Assembly (NCBI RefSeq): GCF_002920615.1
Contig: NZ_PQSU01000007.1
Coordinates: 124,001 to 188,000 of the forward strand
DNA: 64,000 nucleotides
Origin: Streptomyces sp. Ru62
Lineage (GTDB): Bacteria > Actinomycetota > Actinomycetes > Streptomycetales > Streptomycetaceae
Direction: 5' to 3'
A program made the position numbers and the translations under genes. This document shows positions 37,414 through 46,522 of the stretch, in pieces (the stretch's first letter is position 1; each line of letters opens with the position of its first letter). The notes under the pieces are model-generated. The model saw only the letters and a program-made list of their open reading frames with translations, did no database searches and was not told the origin of the DNA.

Positions 37414-38307
37414 ATGGACTTCCTTCGCCCCGCCAGTTGGGAGGAGGCGCTCGCCGCGAAGGCCGAGCACCCCACCGCTGTGCCGATTGCGGGTGGCACC
37501 GATGTGATGGTCGAGATCAACTTCGACCACCGTCGGCCCGAGTACCTCCTCGACCTGAACCGCGTCGGCGACCTCTACGAGTGGGAGGTCGGCGAGGACA
37601 CCGTACGGCTGGGTGCCTCCGTCCCGTACACCGCGATCATGGAGAACCTCCGTGCCGAACTGCCGGGCCTCGCGCTCGCCTCGCACACGGTCGCCTCCCC
37701 GCAGATCCGCAACCGCGGCGGCGTCGGCGGCAACCTCGGCACCGCCTCGCCCGCCGGTGACGCCCACCCCGCCCTCCTCGCGGCCGGCGCCGAGGTCGAG
37801 GTGGCGTCGGCGGCCCGGGGCACCCGCCTCGTCCCGATCGACGCGTTCTACACGGGCGTCAAGCGCAACGCGCTCCAGCCCGACGAGCTGATCCGGGCGG
37901 TGCACATCAAGAAGGCCGACGGCCCGCAGCAGTACTCGAAGGTCGGCACCCGCAACGCCATGGTCATCGCCGTGTGCGCCTTCGGGCTCGCCCTGCACCC
38001 GGGTACCCGGACCGTGCGCACCGGCATCGGCTCCGCCGCCCCCACCCCGGTGCGGGCCAAGGCCGCCGAGGAGTTCCTGAACGCGGCCCTGGAGGAGGGC
38101 GGTTTCTGGGACAGCGGAAAGATCATCACCCCGTCGGTCGCCAAGCGGTTCGCCGACCTGTGTTCCGCCGCCTGCAACCCGATCGACGACGTCCGGGGCA
38201 CCGCGAGCTACCGCCGGCACGCGGTCGGCGTGATGGCCCGCCGGACGCTGACCTGGACCTGGGAGTCGTACCGCGGCGCCCGCCGCACCACCGAGGGAGC
38301 TGCGTGA
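37414..38307 (+). CDS. xdhB: Xanthine dehydrogenase FAD-binding subunit
   Basis: A 297-aa subunit of the molybdenum hydroxylase family. The PCMH-type FAD site has AVPIAGGTDVMVEIN (about 22-36) and IRNRGGVGGNLGTASPAGD (about 97-115); the C-terminal CO-dehydrogenase-flavoprotein domain has IGSAAPTPVRAKAAEEFL. It carries electrons from the iron-sulfur subunit to NAD+. Its stop overlaps the next ATG by one base. The three-subunit order FAD, FeS, Mo and the purine permease downstream identify the complex as xanthine dehydrogenase rather than a CO or nicotine enzyme. Confidence 0.9.
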   Translation: MDFLRPASWEEALAAKAEHPTAVPIAGGTDVMVEINFDHRRPEYLLDLNRVGDLYEWEVGEDTVRLGASVPYTAIMENLRAELPGLALASHTVASPQIRNRGGVGGNLGTASPAGDAHPALLAAGAEVEVASAARGTRLVPIDAFYTGVKRNALQPDELIRAVHIKKADGPQQYSKVGTRNAMVIAVCAFGLALHPGTRTVRTGIGSAAPTPVRAKAAEEFLNAALEEGGFWDSGKIITPSVAKRFADLCSAACNPIDDVRGTASYRRHAVGVMARRTLTWTWESYRGARRTTEGAA

Positions 38308-38882
38308 TGCGCGTCAACTTCACCGTCAACGGACGTCCGCAGGAGGCCGACGACGTCTGGGAGGGCGAGTCCCTGCTGTACGTGCTGCGCGAGCGGCTCG
38401 GCCTGCCGGGCTCCAAGAACGCCTGCGAGCAGGGCGAGTGCGGTTCCTGCACGGTCCGCCTCGACGGCGTGCCCGTGTGCGCCTGCCTGGTCGCGGCCGG
38501 GCAGGTCGAGGGCCGCGAGGTCGTGACCGTGGAGGGCCTCGCCGACTACGCCCGGCAGCGGTCCTGCGGGACGGGTGCCCGCGGTGGCACGAGCCTGGAC
38601 GAGGCCAGGGGGTGGCAGGCCAAGGGCGCCGACTCGCAGACCGGCGAGGGCACCGGACTGAGCCCCGTCCAGCAGGCGTTCATCGACGCCGGCGCCGTCC
38701 AGTGCGGCTTCTGCACCCCGGGCCTGCTCGTCGCCGCCGACGAGATGCTGGAACGCAACCCGAACCCGACCGACGCCGACATCCGTGAGGCGCTGTCGGG
38801 CAACCTGTGCCGCTGCACGGGCTACGAGAAGATCATGGACGCGGTCCGCCTGGCGGCCGCACGGCAGTCCGAGGGGGTCTGA
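38307..38882 (+). CDS. xdhC2: Xanthine dehydrogenase iron-sulfur subunit
   Basis: A 191-aa 2x[2Fe-2S] subunit. The plant-ferredoxin-type cluster has ACEQGECGSC and VCACL (about 40-60); the second, helical domain has QCGFCTPGLL and NLCRCTGY (about 132-174). Between them (about 78-115) lies an extra Gly/Ser/Gln-rich insert (CGTGARGGTSLDEARGW) absent from typical xanthine dehydrogenases. ATG 38307 overlaps the stop of the FAD subunit. The symbol is used only to mark the FeS subunit, because naming varies among species. Confidence 0.88.
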   Translation: MRVNFTVNGRPQEADDVWEGESLLYVLRERLGLPGSKNACEQGECGSCTVRLDGVPVCACLVAAGQVEGREVVTVEGLADYARQRSCGTGARGGTSLDEARGWQAKGADSQTGEGTGLSPVQQAFIDAGAVQCGFCTPGLLVAADEMLERNPNPTDADIREALSGNLCRCTGYEKIMDAVRLAAARQSEGV

Positions 38883-38884
38883 GC

Positions 38885-41266
38885 ATGCCGGCCAACGGTG
38901 CACCCACCAAGATCACCCAGGGTTCGCAGACCAGGGGCGGCATCGGGGAGTCCACGCTCCGCCCGGACGGCACCCTCAAGGTCACCGGCGAGTTCGCGTA
39001 CTCGTCCGACATGTGGCACGAGGACATGCTGTGGGGCCAGATCCTGCGCTCCACCGTCGCGCACGCCGAGATCCTCTCCATCGACACCTCCGAGGCCCTC
39101 GCGATGCCGGGCGTGTACGCCGTCATGACGTACGACGACCTGCCCACCGACGTGCGGAACTACGGCCTGGAGATCCAGGACACCCCGGTCCTCGCGCACG
39201 GCAAGGTGCGCCACCACGGCGAACCGGTCGCGATCGTCGCCGCCGACCACCCGGAGACGGCCCGCCGCGCCGCCGCGAAGATCAAGGTGGACTACAAGGA
39301 GCTGCCCGTCATCACCGACGAGGCCTCCGCGACCGCCCCGGACGCGATCCTCGTCCACGAGAACCGCGACGACCACCACGCCGGGCACGTCCCGCACCCG
39401 AACATCGTGCACCGCCAGCCGATCGTCCGCGGCGACGTGGAGGAGGCGCGCAGGCGCGCGGACGTGATCGTGACGGGCGAGTACACCTTCGGCATGCAGG
39501 ACCAGGCCTTCCTCGGCCCCGAGTCCGGCCTCGCCGTGCCCGAGGAGGACGGCGGCGTCCACCTCTACATCGCCACCCAGTGGCTCCACTCCGACCTGCG
39601 CCAGATGGCGCCCGTCCTCGGCCTGCCCGAGGACAAGGTGCGCATGACGCTGGCCGGTGTCGGCGGCGCGTTCGGCGGCCGCGAGGACCTGTCGATGCAG
39701 ATCCACGCCTGTCTGCTGGCGCTGCGCACCGGCAAGCCGGTGAAGATCGTCTACAACCGGTTCGAGTCCTTCTTCGGGCACGTCCACCGCCACCCGGCGA
39801 AGCTCCACTACGAGCACGGGGCCACGCGCGACGGCAAGCTGACCCACATGAAGTGCCGGATCGTCCTGGACGGCGGCGCCTACGCCTCCGCCTCCCCGGC
39901 GGTCGTCGGCAACGCCTCCTCGCTGAGCGTCGGCCCGTACGTGATCGACGACGTCGACATCGAGGCCATCGCCCTCTACACCAACAACCCGCCCTGCGGC
40001 GCCATGCGCGGCTTCGGCGCGGTCCAGGCGTGCTTCGCCTACGAGGCGCAGATGGACAAGCTGGCGAAGGAGCTCGGCATGGACCCGGTGGAGTTCCGGC
40101 AGCTCAACGCGATGGAGCAGGGCACCCTGATGCCGACCGGGCAGCCCGTCGACTCCCCGGCCCCGGTCGCCGAACTCCTGCGCCGCGTCAAGGCGATGCC
40201 CATGCCGCCGGAGCGCCAGTGGGAGTCCAGCGAGGGCGCCGACGTACGGCAGCTGCCCGGCGGCCTGTCCAACACCACGCACGGCGAGGGCGTCGTACGC
40301 GGGGTCGGCTACGCGGTCGGCATCAAGAACGTCGGCTTCTCCGAGGGCTTCGACGACTACTCCACCGCCAAGGTGCGCATGGAGGTCGTGGGCGGTGAGC
40401 CGGTCGCCACCGTGCACACCGCGATGGCGGAGGTCGGCCAGGGCGGGGTCACCGTCCACGCGCAGATCGCCCGCACCGAGCTGGGCGTCAACCAGGTGAC
40501 GATCCACCCGGCGGACACCCAGGTGGGCTCGGCCGGTTCGACCTCGGCCTCCCGGCAGACGTACGTCACCGGCGGTGCCGTGAAGAACGCCTGTGAGCTG
40601 GTCCGCGAGAAGGTCCTGGAGATCGGCCGGCGCAAGTTCGGCTCCTACCACCCCGCCTGGGCCACGGCGGAGCTGCTGCTGGAGGGCGGCAAGGTCGTCA
40701 CCGACGGCGGCGAGGTCCTCGCGGACCTGGCCGACGTCCTGGAGGACGAGGCCGTGGAGGTCGAGAAGGAGTGGCGGCACCGGCCGACCGAGCCCTTCGA
40801 CCTGCGCACCGGCCAGGGCAACGGACACGTCCAGTACTCCTTCGCCGCCCACCGCGCGGTCGTCGAGGTCGACACCGAACTCGGCCTGGTCAAGGTGATC
40901 GAACTGGCCTGCGCCCAGGACGTCGGCAAGGCGCTCAACCCGCTCTCCGTCATCGGCCAGATCCAGGGCGGTACGACCCAGGGCCTGGGCGTGGCCGTGA
41001 TGGAGGAGATCATCGTGGACCCGAAGACCGCGAAGGTCAGGAACCCCTCCTTCACGGACTACCTGATCCCCACCATCCTCGACACGCCGACCATCCCGGT
41101 CGACGTGCTCGAACTCGCCGACGAGCACGCCCCGTACGGGTTGCGCGGCATCGGCGAGGCCCCGACCCTGTCGTCCACCCCGGCCGTCCTCGCGGCGATC
41201 CGGAACGCGACCGGGCTGGAGCTCGACCGCACGCCGGTGCGGCCCGAGCACCTGACCGGAACGTGA
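38885..41266 (+). CDS. xdhA: Xanthine dehydrogenase molybdenum-binding subunit
   Basis: A 793-aa catalytic subunit that hydroxylates hypoxanthine and xanthine to urate at the Mo-pterin site. Landmarks are DQAFLGPESGLA (about 200-211), GVGGAFGGRED (about 255-265), the substrate Arg/Glu region MRGFGAVQA, HTAMAEVGQGG, and the catalytic Glu in RGIGEAPTLSSTPA (about 757). It is cytosolic. ATG 38885 is 2 bp after the FeS subunit stop, so coupling is tight. A terminator hairpin follows at 41294. Confidence 0.93.
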   Translation: MPANGAPTKITQGSQTRGGIGESTLRPDGTLKVTGEFAYSSDMWHEDMLWGQILRSTVAHAEILSIDTSEALAMPGVYAVMTYDDLPTDVRNYGLEIQDTPVLAHGKVRHHGEPVAIVAADHPETARRAAAKIKVDYKELPVITDEASATAPDAILVHENRDDHHAGHVPHPNIVHRQPIVRGDVEEARRRADVIVTGEYTFGMQDQAFLGPESGLAVPEEDGGVHLYIATQWLHSDLRQMAPVLGLPEDKVRMTLAGVGGAFGGREDLSMQIHACLLALRTGKPVKIVYNRFESFFGHVHRHPAKLHYEHGATRDGKLTHMKCRIVLDGGAYASASPAVVGNASSLSVGPYVIDDVDIEAIALYTNNPPCGAMRGFGAVQACFAYEAQMDKLAKELGMDPVEFRQLNAMEQGTLMPTGQPVDSPAPVAELLRRVKAMPMPPERQWESSEGADVRQLPGGLSNTTHGEGVVRGVGYAVGIKNVGFSEGFDDYSTAKVRMEVVGGEPVATVHTAMAEVGQGGVTVHAQIARTELGVNQVTIHPADTQVGSAGSTSASRQTYVTGGAVKNACELVREKVLEIGRRKFGSYHPAWATAELLLEGGKVVTDGGEVLADLADVLEDEAVEVEKEWRHRPTEPFDLRTGQGNGHVQYSFAAHRAVVEVDTELGLVKVIELACAQDVGKALNPLSVIGQIQGGTTQGLGVAVMEEIIVDPKTAKVRNPSFTDYLIPTILDTPTIPVDVLELADEHAPYGLRGIGEAPTLSSTPAVLAAIRNATGLELDRTPVRPEHLTGT

Positions 41267-41293
41267 CCCTTCGGGGCTCCGACCGGTGAGCTC

Positions 41294-41315
41294 CCGGGGG
41301 GCCTCGTCCCCCCGG
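41294..41315 (+). terminator. Hairpin after xdhA
   Basis: CCGGGGGG and CCCCCCGG (8-bp perfect stem) with a 6-base loop, 27 bases after the xdhA stop. It may reduce but not abolish readthrough into the permease gene. Confidence 0.65.
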
Positions 41316-41420
41316 ACCCCCACTGTTCGTCTCGGGCCGTCCCCCGGGTCGTCCAATCCCAAATCCCGTGCCCGGACAAGACGCCGCACGGGTGCACCTA
41401 TGAACCTTGGGAGTTGGCCC

Positions 41421-42878
41421 ATGACCCAGCAGTCAGTGGAGCCCAGGACCGCAGCCGAGGACGCCGGCGAAGGCAGCCGCGTCCCGGCCGGGCGGTCCTG
41501 GCTCGACCGGTACTTCCACATATCCAGAAGAGGATCGACGGTCGCGCGTGAGGTGCGCGGCGGCATCACCACCTTCATGGCGATGGCCTACATCCTCCTG
41601 CTCAACCCCCTCATCCTGTCCGGCAAGGACGCGGCGGGGGACACGCTCGGCCAGAAGGCGCTGATCACCGCGACCGCGTTCGCGGCGGCCCTCACCACGC
41701 TGCTGATGGGTCTCGTCGGCAAGGTGCCGCTCGCCCTCGCCGCCGGCCTCTCCGTCTCCGGCGTCCTGTCCTCGCAGGTCGCCCCCGCCATGACCTGGCC
41801 GCAGGCCATGGGCATGTGTGTGCTGTACGGCGTGGTGATCATGCTGCTGGTCGTCACCGGCCTGCGCGAGATGATCATGAACGCGATCCCGCTCGCGCTC
41901 AAGCATGGCATCACCATGGGCATCGGCCTGTTCATCGCCCTCATCGGTCTCTACAAGTCCGGCTTCGTGCACCAGGGCAAGGCCACCCCGCTCACCCTCG
42001 GCCCCGCCGGGGAACTCGCCGGCTGGCCCGTGCTGCTCTTCGCCGGCACCCTGCTGCTGATCTTCATGCTCCAGGCCCGGAACGTCCCCGGCGCCATCCT
42101 CATCGGCATCGTCTCCGGCACGGTCGTCGCCGCCGTCCTCAACGGCCTCGGTGTCATCGCCCCGGCGCAGTGGGCGGGCGGCGCCCCCCAACTGCACGGC
42201 AGTGCCGTCTCGATGCCCGACTTCTCGCTCTTCGGGAACGTCGAGTTCGGCGGCTGGGGCGAGGTCGGCGCGATGACGATCGGCATGATCGTCTTCACCC
42301 TGGTGCTCGCCGGCTTCTTCGACGCGATGGCCACCATCATCGGCGTCGGCACCGAGGCCGGACTGGCCGACGACAAGGGCCGGATGCCGGGCCTGTCCAA
42401 GGCGCTGTTCATCGACGGCGCCGGCGGCGCGATCGGCGGTGTGGCGGGCGGCTCCGGCCAGACCGTGTTCATCGAGTCGGCGACGGGCGTCGGCGAGGGA
42501 GCCCGCACGGGTCTCGCCTCCGCCGTCACCGGCCTGTTCTTCGCGGCCTGCCTGTTCTTCACCCCGGTCACCGCGATCGTGCCGCAGGAGGTCGCGTCCG
42601 CCGCGCTGGTCGTCATCGGGGCCATGATGCTGATGAACGCCCGGCACGTGGACTGGGCCGACCGGGCGACCGCGATCCCGGTCTTCCTGACCGTCGTCCT
42701 GATGCCGTTCACGTACACCATCACCACCGGTGTCGCCGCGGGCGTGATCTCCTACACCGCCATCAAGGCGGCCCAGGGCAAGGCCCGCGAGATCGGCGCC
42801 TTCATGTGGGGCCTGACGGTCGTCTTCCTGGTCTACTTCGCCCTCCATCCCATCGAGGCATGGCTGGGCGTGCACTAG
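41421..42878 (+). CDS. NCS2 family purine permease (AzgA type)
   Basis: A 485-aa polytopic transporter with about 12-14 membrane segments. The AzgA subgroup signatures are GGITTFMAMAYILLLNP (about 47-63), the conserved transport region FDAMATIIGVGTEAGL (about 305-320) and SGQTVFIESATGVGEGARTG (about 350-369). AzgA-type carriers import hypoxanthine, adenine or guanine with protons. The 154-bp gap to xdhA and the shared direction fit co-regulation of uptake with xanthine dehydrogenase. ATG 41421 follows GGGAG; an ATG at 41400 would add seven residues. Confidence 0.9.
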   Translation: MTQQSVEPRTAAEDAGEGSRVPAGRSWLDRYFHISRRGSTVAREVRGGITTFMAMAYILLLNPLILSGKDAAGDTLGQKALITATAFAAALTTLLMGLVGKVPLALAAGLSVSGVLSSQVAPAMTWPQAMGMCVLYGVVIMLLVVTGLREMIMNAIPLALKHGITMGIGLFIALIGLYKSGFVHQGKATPLTLGPAGELAGWPVLLFAGTLLLIFMLQARNVPGAILIGIVSGTVVAAVLNGLGVIAPAQWAGGAPQLHGSAVSMPDFSLFGNVEFGGWGEVGAMTIGMIVFTLVLAGFFDAMATIIGVGTEAGLADDKGRMPGLSKALFIDGAGGAIGGVAGGSGQTVFIESATGVGEGARTGLASAVTGLFFAACLFFTPVTAIVPQEVASAALVVIGAMMLMNARHVDWADRATAIPVFLTVVLMPFTYTITTGVAAGVISYTAIKAAQGKAREIGAFMWGLTVVFLVYFALHPIEAWLGVH

Positions 42879-42900
42879 ACGCCCCGCCGACGGTGCCGTG

Positions 42901-42968
42901 ACGGGCCGCCCGCCCTCCGCGGGCCCGTCGTGGCCGGTCGCGCCGTTCCCCGCGCCCCATCGGGGCGC
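42901..42968 (+). terminator. Two successive hairpins after the permease gene
   Basis: ACGGGCC (42901-42907) pairs with GGCCCGT (42922-42928), and GCGCCCC (42952-42958) pairs with GGGGCGC (42962-42968) around ATC. The second lies in a copy of the genus-typical CGTTCCCCGCGCCCC intergenic motif. Confidence 0.6.
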
Positions 42969-43000
42969 CCGTCCCCCGACCCCCGTGAGGAGACCGACAG

Positions 43001-44152
43001 ATGCTGGACATCGCCGAGGAACTGGACCAGTGGGTCCAGCAGGGCCGTGACTTCGCCGTCGCCACCGTGGTGGCCGTCGGCGGCAGCGCCCCGCGCCGGC
43101 CCGGCGCCGCCCTCGCGGTGGACGCCGACGGCACGGCGATCGGCTCGGTCTCCGGCGGGTGCGTGGAGGGCGCCGTGTACGAGCTGTGCCGGCAGGCGCT
43201 GGAGGACGGCCACACCGTCCTCGAACGCTTCGGGTACAGCGACGAGGACGCCTTCGCCGTCGGCCTGACCTGTGGCGGCGTCATCGACATCCTCGTCACA
43301 CCGGTCCGGGCGGACGGTCCCGCCCGGCCGGTGTTCGCGGCCGCGCTGGCCGCCGCCGCCCGAGGGGAGGCGGCGGCGGTCGCGCGGATCGCCGAGGGCC
43401 CGGCGGAGCTGCGCGGCCGGGCCCTGCTGGTCCGGCCCGACGGGTCGTACGACGGCGGCTTCGGCGCCCACCCCGAGCTGGACCGCACGGTCGCCGCCGA
43501 GGCCGGAGCCTTCCTGGACGCGGGGCGCACCGGGACCCTGGAGATCGGTGAACAGGGCTCGCGCTGCGGCGCCCCGCTCACGGTCCTGGTCGAGTGCTCC
43601 GTCCCCGCACCCCGGATGATCGTCTTCGGCGCGATCGACTTCGCGTCGGCACTGGTCCGGATCGGCAAGTTCCTCGGCTACCACGTCACCGTGTGCGACG
43701 CCCGCCCGGTGTTCGCCACCCGCGCCCGTTTCCCCGAGGCCGACGAGATCGTCGTCGAATGGCCCCACAGGTACCTGGAGCGCACCGAGGTCGACGGCCG
43801 CAGCGTCCTGTGCGTCCTCACCCACGACGCCAAGTTCGACGTCCCCCTGCTGAAGCTGGCGCTGCGGCTGCCGGTCGCCTACGTCGGCGCGATGGGCTCC
43901 CGCCGTACCCACCTGGACCGCGGCGAGCGGCTGCGCGCGGTCGGCGTCACCGACCTGGAGCTGGCCCGGCTGCGCTCCCCGATCGGCCTGGACCTCGGCG
44001 CCCGCACACCGGAGGAGACGGCGCTGTCCATCGCGGCGGAGATCGTCGCGGGCCGGCGAGGGGGCAGCGGGGTGCCGCTGACCGGCGCGCACACCCCCAT
44101 CCACCACGACACGGCGGCGCGGCCGGCGGGGCGGATCGGATCGGTGGCCTGA
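43001..44152 (+). CDS. xdhC: XdhC/CoxI family molybdenum-cofactor insertion protein
   Basis: A 383-aa chaperone that binds molybdopterin cofactor and inserts it, sulfurated, into xanthine dehydrogenase. The N-terminal XdhC/CoxI domain has VVAVGGSAPRRPGAALAV and SVSGGCVEGAVY (about 24-60) and LTCGGVIDI (about 89-97). The C-terminal Rossmann-like domain has IVFGAIDFASALVRIGKFLGY and YVGAMGSRRTH, with the LRSPIGLDLGARTPEE end motif. All family landmarks are present. It is the last gene of the purine block and explains how the upstream enzyme is matured. Confidence 0.9.
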   Translation: MLDIAEELDQWVQQGRDFAVATVVAVGGSAPRRPGAALAVDADGTAIGSVSGGCVEGAVYELCRQALEDGHTVLERFGYSDEDAFAVGLTCGGVIDILVTPVRADGPARPVFAAALAAAARGEAAAVARIAEGPAELRGRALLVRPDGSYDGGFGAHPELDRTVAAEAGAFLDAGRTGTLEIGEQGSRCGAPLTVLVECSVPAPRMIVFGAIDFASALVRIGKFLGYHVTVCDARPVFATRARFPEADEIVVEWPHRYLERTEVDGRSVLCVLTHDAKFDVPLLKLALRLPVAYVGAMGSRRTHLDRGERLRAVGVTDLELARLRSPIGLDLGARTPEETALSIAAEIVAGRRGGSGVPLTGAHTPIHHDTAARPAGRIGSVA

Positions 44153-44195
44153 AAAGCGTTTGCCGACCGCCGTCGCGGCTGTGTTGCATGACGGC

Positions 44196-44834
44196 ATGGT
44201 GTCCCCCGACCGTCTGGCGGCCTTCGCCGTCCTCTCCTTCCTGCTCATCATCGTCCCCGGCCCGAGCGTGCTGTTCGTGATCGGGCGGGCGCTGGCCCAC
44301 GGCCGCCGGGCGGCGCTGACCACCGTCGTCGGCAACACGCTGGGCGCGTACCTGCTCGTCGTCGCGGTGGCGTTCGGCATCGGGTCGGTCGTCGAGCGCT
44401 CGGTCCTCGTCTTCACCGCCCTGAAGCTCGCGGGCGCCGCGTATCTCGTGCACCTCGGGGTCAAGGCGTGGCGGCAGCGCGGCTCGCTGCGGGCCGCGGT
44501 CGCGGAGTCCGGCCCGGCGCGCGGTGGTCTGCGCACCCTGGGGGAGGGATTCGCGGTCGGCGTGGCCAACCCCAAGACGATGGTGTTCTTCGCCGCCGTG
44601 CTGCCCCAGTTCGTGGACCGCGGGCAGGGGCACGTCCCGGCGCAGATGCTGCTGCTCGGGCTGGTCTTCAACGCCATCGCGGTGATCTCCGACGCCGTCT
44701 GGGGCCTGGCCGCCTCGGCCGCCCGCGACTGGTTCGCCCGCTCACCCCGCCGCCTGTCCGCGGTCGGCGGAACGGGCGGCCTGACCATGATCGGCCTGGG
44801 CGTGACGGTGGCCCTGACGGGCCGCAAGGACTGA
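44196..44834 (+). CDS. LysE family amino-acid/metabolite exporter
   Basis: A 212-aa membrane protein with six predicted segments. The N-terminal LSFLLIIVPGPSVLFVIG (about 10-27) is the LysE/RhtB signature, and FAVGVANPKTMVFFAAVLPQF (about 120-140) the second conserved block. Such proteins export amino acids or their derivatives. I chose ATG 44196 because the family begins a few residues before the first helix; reading from 44160 would add twelve residues. No regulator is adjacent. Confidence 0.85.
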   Translation: MVSPDRLAAFAVLSFLLIIVPGPSVLFVIGRALAHGRRAALTTVVGNTLGAYLLVVAVAFGIGSVVERSVLVFTALKLAGAAYLVHLGVKAWRQRGSLRAAVAESGPARGGLRTLGEGFAVGVANPKTMVFFAAVLPQFVDRGQGHVPAQMLLLGLVFNAIAVISDAVWGLAASAARDWFARSPRRLSAVGGTGGLTMIGLGVTVALTGRKD

Positions 44835-44861
44835 GGGCCGCGCGGACGCACCGCCCTGGGC

Positions 44862-45302
44862 TCAGCCCCGTGTCAGCAGATGGTCTGCCGCCCGGCCGAA
44901 CAACAGGCGGGAGGCCGACTTCAGGGGGCCGTCGAAGGCCCGGGGGAGGAAGCGGACGCTCAGGTCCTCCCGCCACACCACGCGGCTGCGGCCACCGGGC
45001 CCCGGGTGGACCTCGATCTCCGCCCAGCCGAGGATCAGCCGGCCGCGTTTCTCCAGGCGGCACAGGCCGGGGACGTCGTCGGCCGGCGGGCGCCACACCG
45101 TCACCTCCATCACGTCGTCGAAGGTGAGCCGGCCGAGCCCAGAGCGGGCCACGAAGCGCGTGCCGTCGCGGGTCGGCGGCGGCGTGAGCACCCTGATCCG
45201 GGTCAGCGGGACCGCGTCGGCGTGGTGCGGCCAGTCCGTGAGCCGGCGCCACGCCTCGTCGGGCGGGAGCGGCACCGTGCGTTCGAAGGAGAAGGTGGGC
45301 AC
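44862..45302 (-). CDS. SRPBCC family protein
   Basis: A 146-aa protein of the START/Bet v1-like fold. It begins TFSFERTVPLPPDEAWRRLTDWPHHADAVPL, whose first half is typical of polyketide cyclase/dehydrase-like SRPBCC proteins, and ends with a long C-terminal helix (DGPLKSASRLLFGRAADHLL). It probably binds a hydrophobic ligand; no enzyme activity is implied. It is convergent with the LysE gene (27 bp) and starts with GTG 45302. Confidence 0.78.
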   Translation of the reverse strand: MPTFSFERTVPLPPDEAWRRLTDWPHHADAVPLTRIRVLTPPPTRDGTRFVARSGLGRLTFDDVMEVTVWRPPADDVPGLCRLEKRGRLILGWAEIEVHPGPGGRSRVVWREDLSVRFLPRAFDGPLKSASRLLFGRAADHLLTRG

Positions 45303-45495
45303 GGCACGATCGTAGACAAGAGACGCCGGTCACCTGCGCGTTCACCCGCCGCGCCGGCCCGCTCGCGTAGCAGGTGTCCATGAGGGGTCGTATTCTGGAA
45401 CAGTGGGTGCGCGGGGCGGCGCCACGGGGATCCTGCTTCTACGCTTCCTGTGACGGGCCGGTCAAGCAGCCCGTCGTACGGGGGAGTTGATCGTC

Positions 45496-46509
45496 ATGCC
45501 GGTGAAGAACTACGGCGTTCTGATCGCCCGCGTCGTCGAGACGCGGCGCGAGGGCGCGCGGGAGACACCGCACTACCAGATCCACCTCACGGACGACCGC
45601 GGCACGCACTACCGCGCCGCGGTCAACGTGCTCTCCCAGGAGCACCCTTCCGAACTGCTCTACCTGGTCGCCGACGACTTCCGGCATCCGCTGACCGCCG
45701 CCCTGGAGGGCCTGCCCGGCGGCTGGAACACCCTGCCGGCCGGTCCCGGCGGCCCGACCCTCGACTTCGTGCGCGGCAACCTCTTCGACCCGGCCGGGAT
45801 GCGCACGCTCCCACCGGACGTCGAGGGACCGGACAACGACCTGGCCGACCTCCTCGACCACTACGTGCAGCGCGCGGTGGCGGACCCGCAGGCGCGGGCT
45901 TACGTCTTCGGCTCCCGCTTCGGCCCCGAACCCGCCGTCAAGGACAAGGTGTTCGGCTTCCTGCCCGGCAACGGCGTGCACGACGTCCACATGAACCAGG
46001 GCAACAGCCGCCGCTTCAAGGGCGACGACGGCGTGTGGCAGGACGGCGGGCTTCTGCTGCGGTTCCCCGCGCAGTCCCGCTGGGTCGGCATCTTCCTGGC
46101 CTTCCAGAGCCAGTCCTGGCACACCGACGACACCACCGGGCACACCCTGGAGGACGTGGACGGCACCCGGCCCACGACCGGCGCGCAGCCCGTGATGATC
46201 GTCGCGGCGATGGTCAACCCGAAGGGGGCCGCTCCCGAGGCGGAGAGCGTGACCCTCCTCAACGCCTCGCCGGAGCCCGCGGACCTGACCGGCTGGCGGA
46301 TCGTCAGCCGCCTCGGCCACGACTCGCCGGTCCCGGCCACGGCCCCGCTCGCGCCCGGCGACTGCCTCACCGTGCCGCTCACCGCGGACACCCCGCTCGG
46401 CAACCAGGGCGGCGAGATCACACTCCTCGACGCGGCCGGCCTCAAGGTCCACGGCGTCTCCTACACGGCCGAACAGGCATCCCGCGAGGGCTGGTCGGTG
46501 GTGTTCTGA
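45496..46509 (+). CDS. DUF2278 family protein with lamin-tail-like domain
   Basis: A 337-aa soluble protein. The DUF2278 part (about 1-215) starts MPVKNYGVLIARVVETRREG and contains GNGVHDVHMNQGNS (about 160-173), a characteristic motif. The C-terminal 100 residues resemble a lamin-tail/Ig-like domain (VTLLNASPEPADLTGWRI, LGNQGGEITLLDAAG). There is no signal peptide. The function is unknown; DUF2278 proteins may be phosphoesterase-like. ATG 45496 follows GGGGAG. It is alone and convergent with the deacetylase. Confidence 0.8.
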   Translation: MPVKNYGVLIARVVETRREGARETPHYQIHLTDDRGTHYRAAVNVLSQEHPSELLYLVADDFRHPLTAALEGLPGGWNTLPAGPGGPTLDFVRGNLFDPAGMRTLPPDVEGPDNDLADLLDHYVQRAVADPQARAYVFGSRFGPEPAVKDKVFGFLPGNGVHDVHMNQGNSRRFKGDDGVWQDGGLLLRFPAQSRWVGIFLAFQSQSWHTDDTTGHTLEDVDGTRPTTGAQPVMIVAAMVNPKGAAPEAESVTLLNASPEPADLTGWRIVSRLGHDSPVPATAPLAPGDCLTVPLTADTPLGNQGGEITLLDAAGLKVHGVSYTAEQASREGWSVVF

Positions 46510-46522
46510 GCCGGGGGAGGGG

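Noticed and set aside
38822..41578. 918-codon minus-strand frame opposite xdhA
   Set aside because: Antisense shadow of a well-supported xanthine dehydrogenase subunit.
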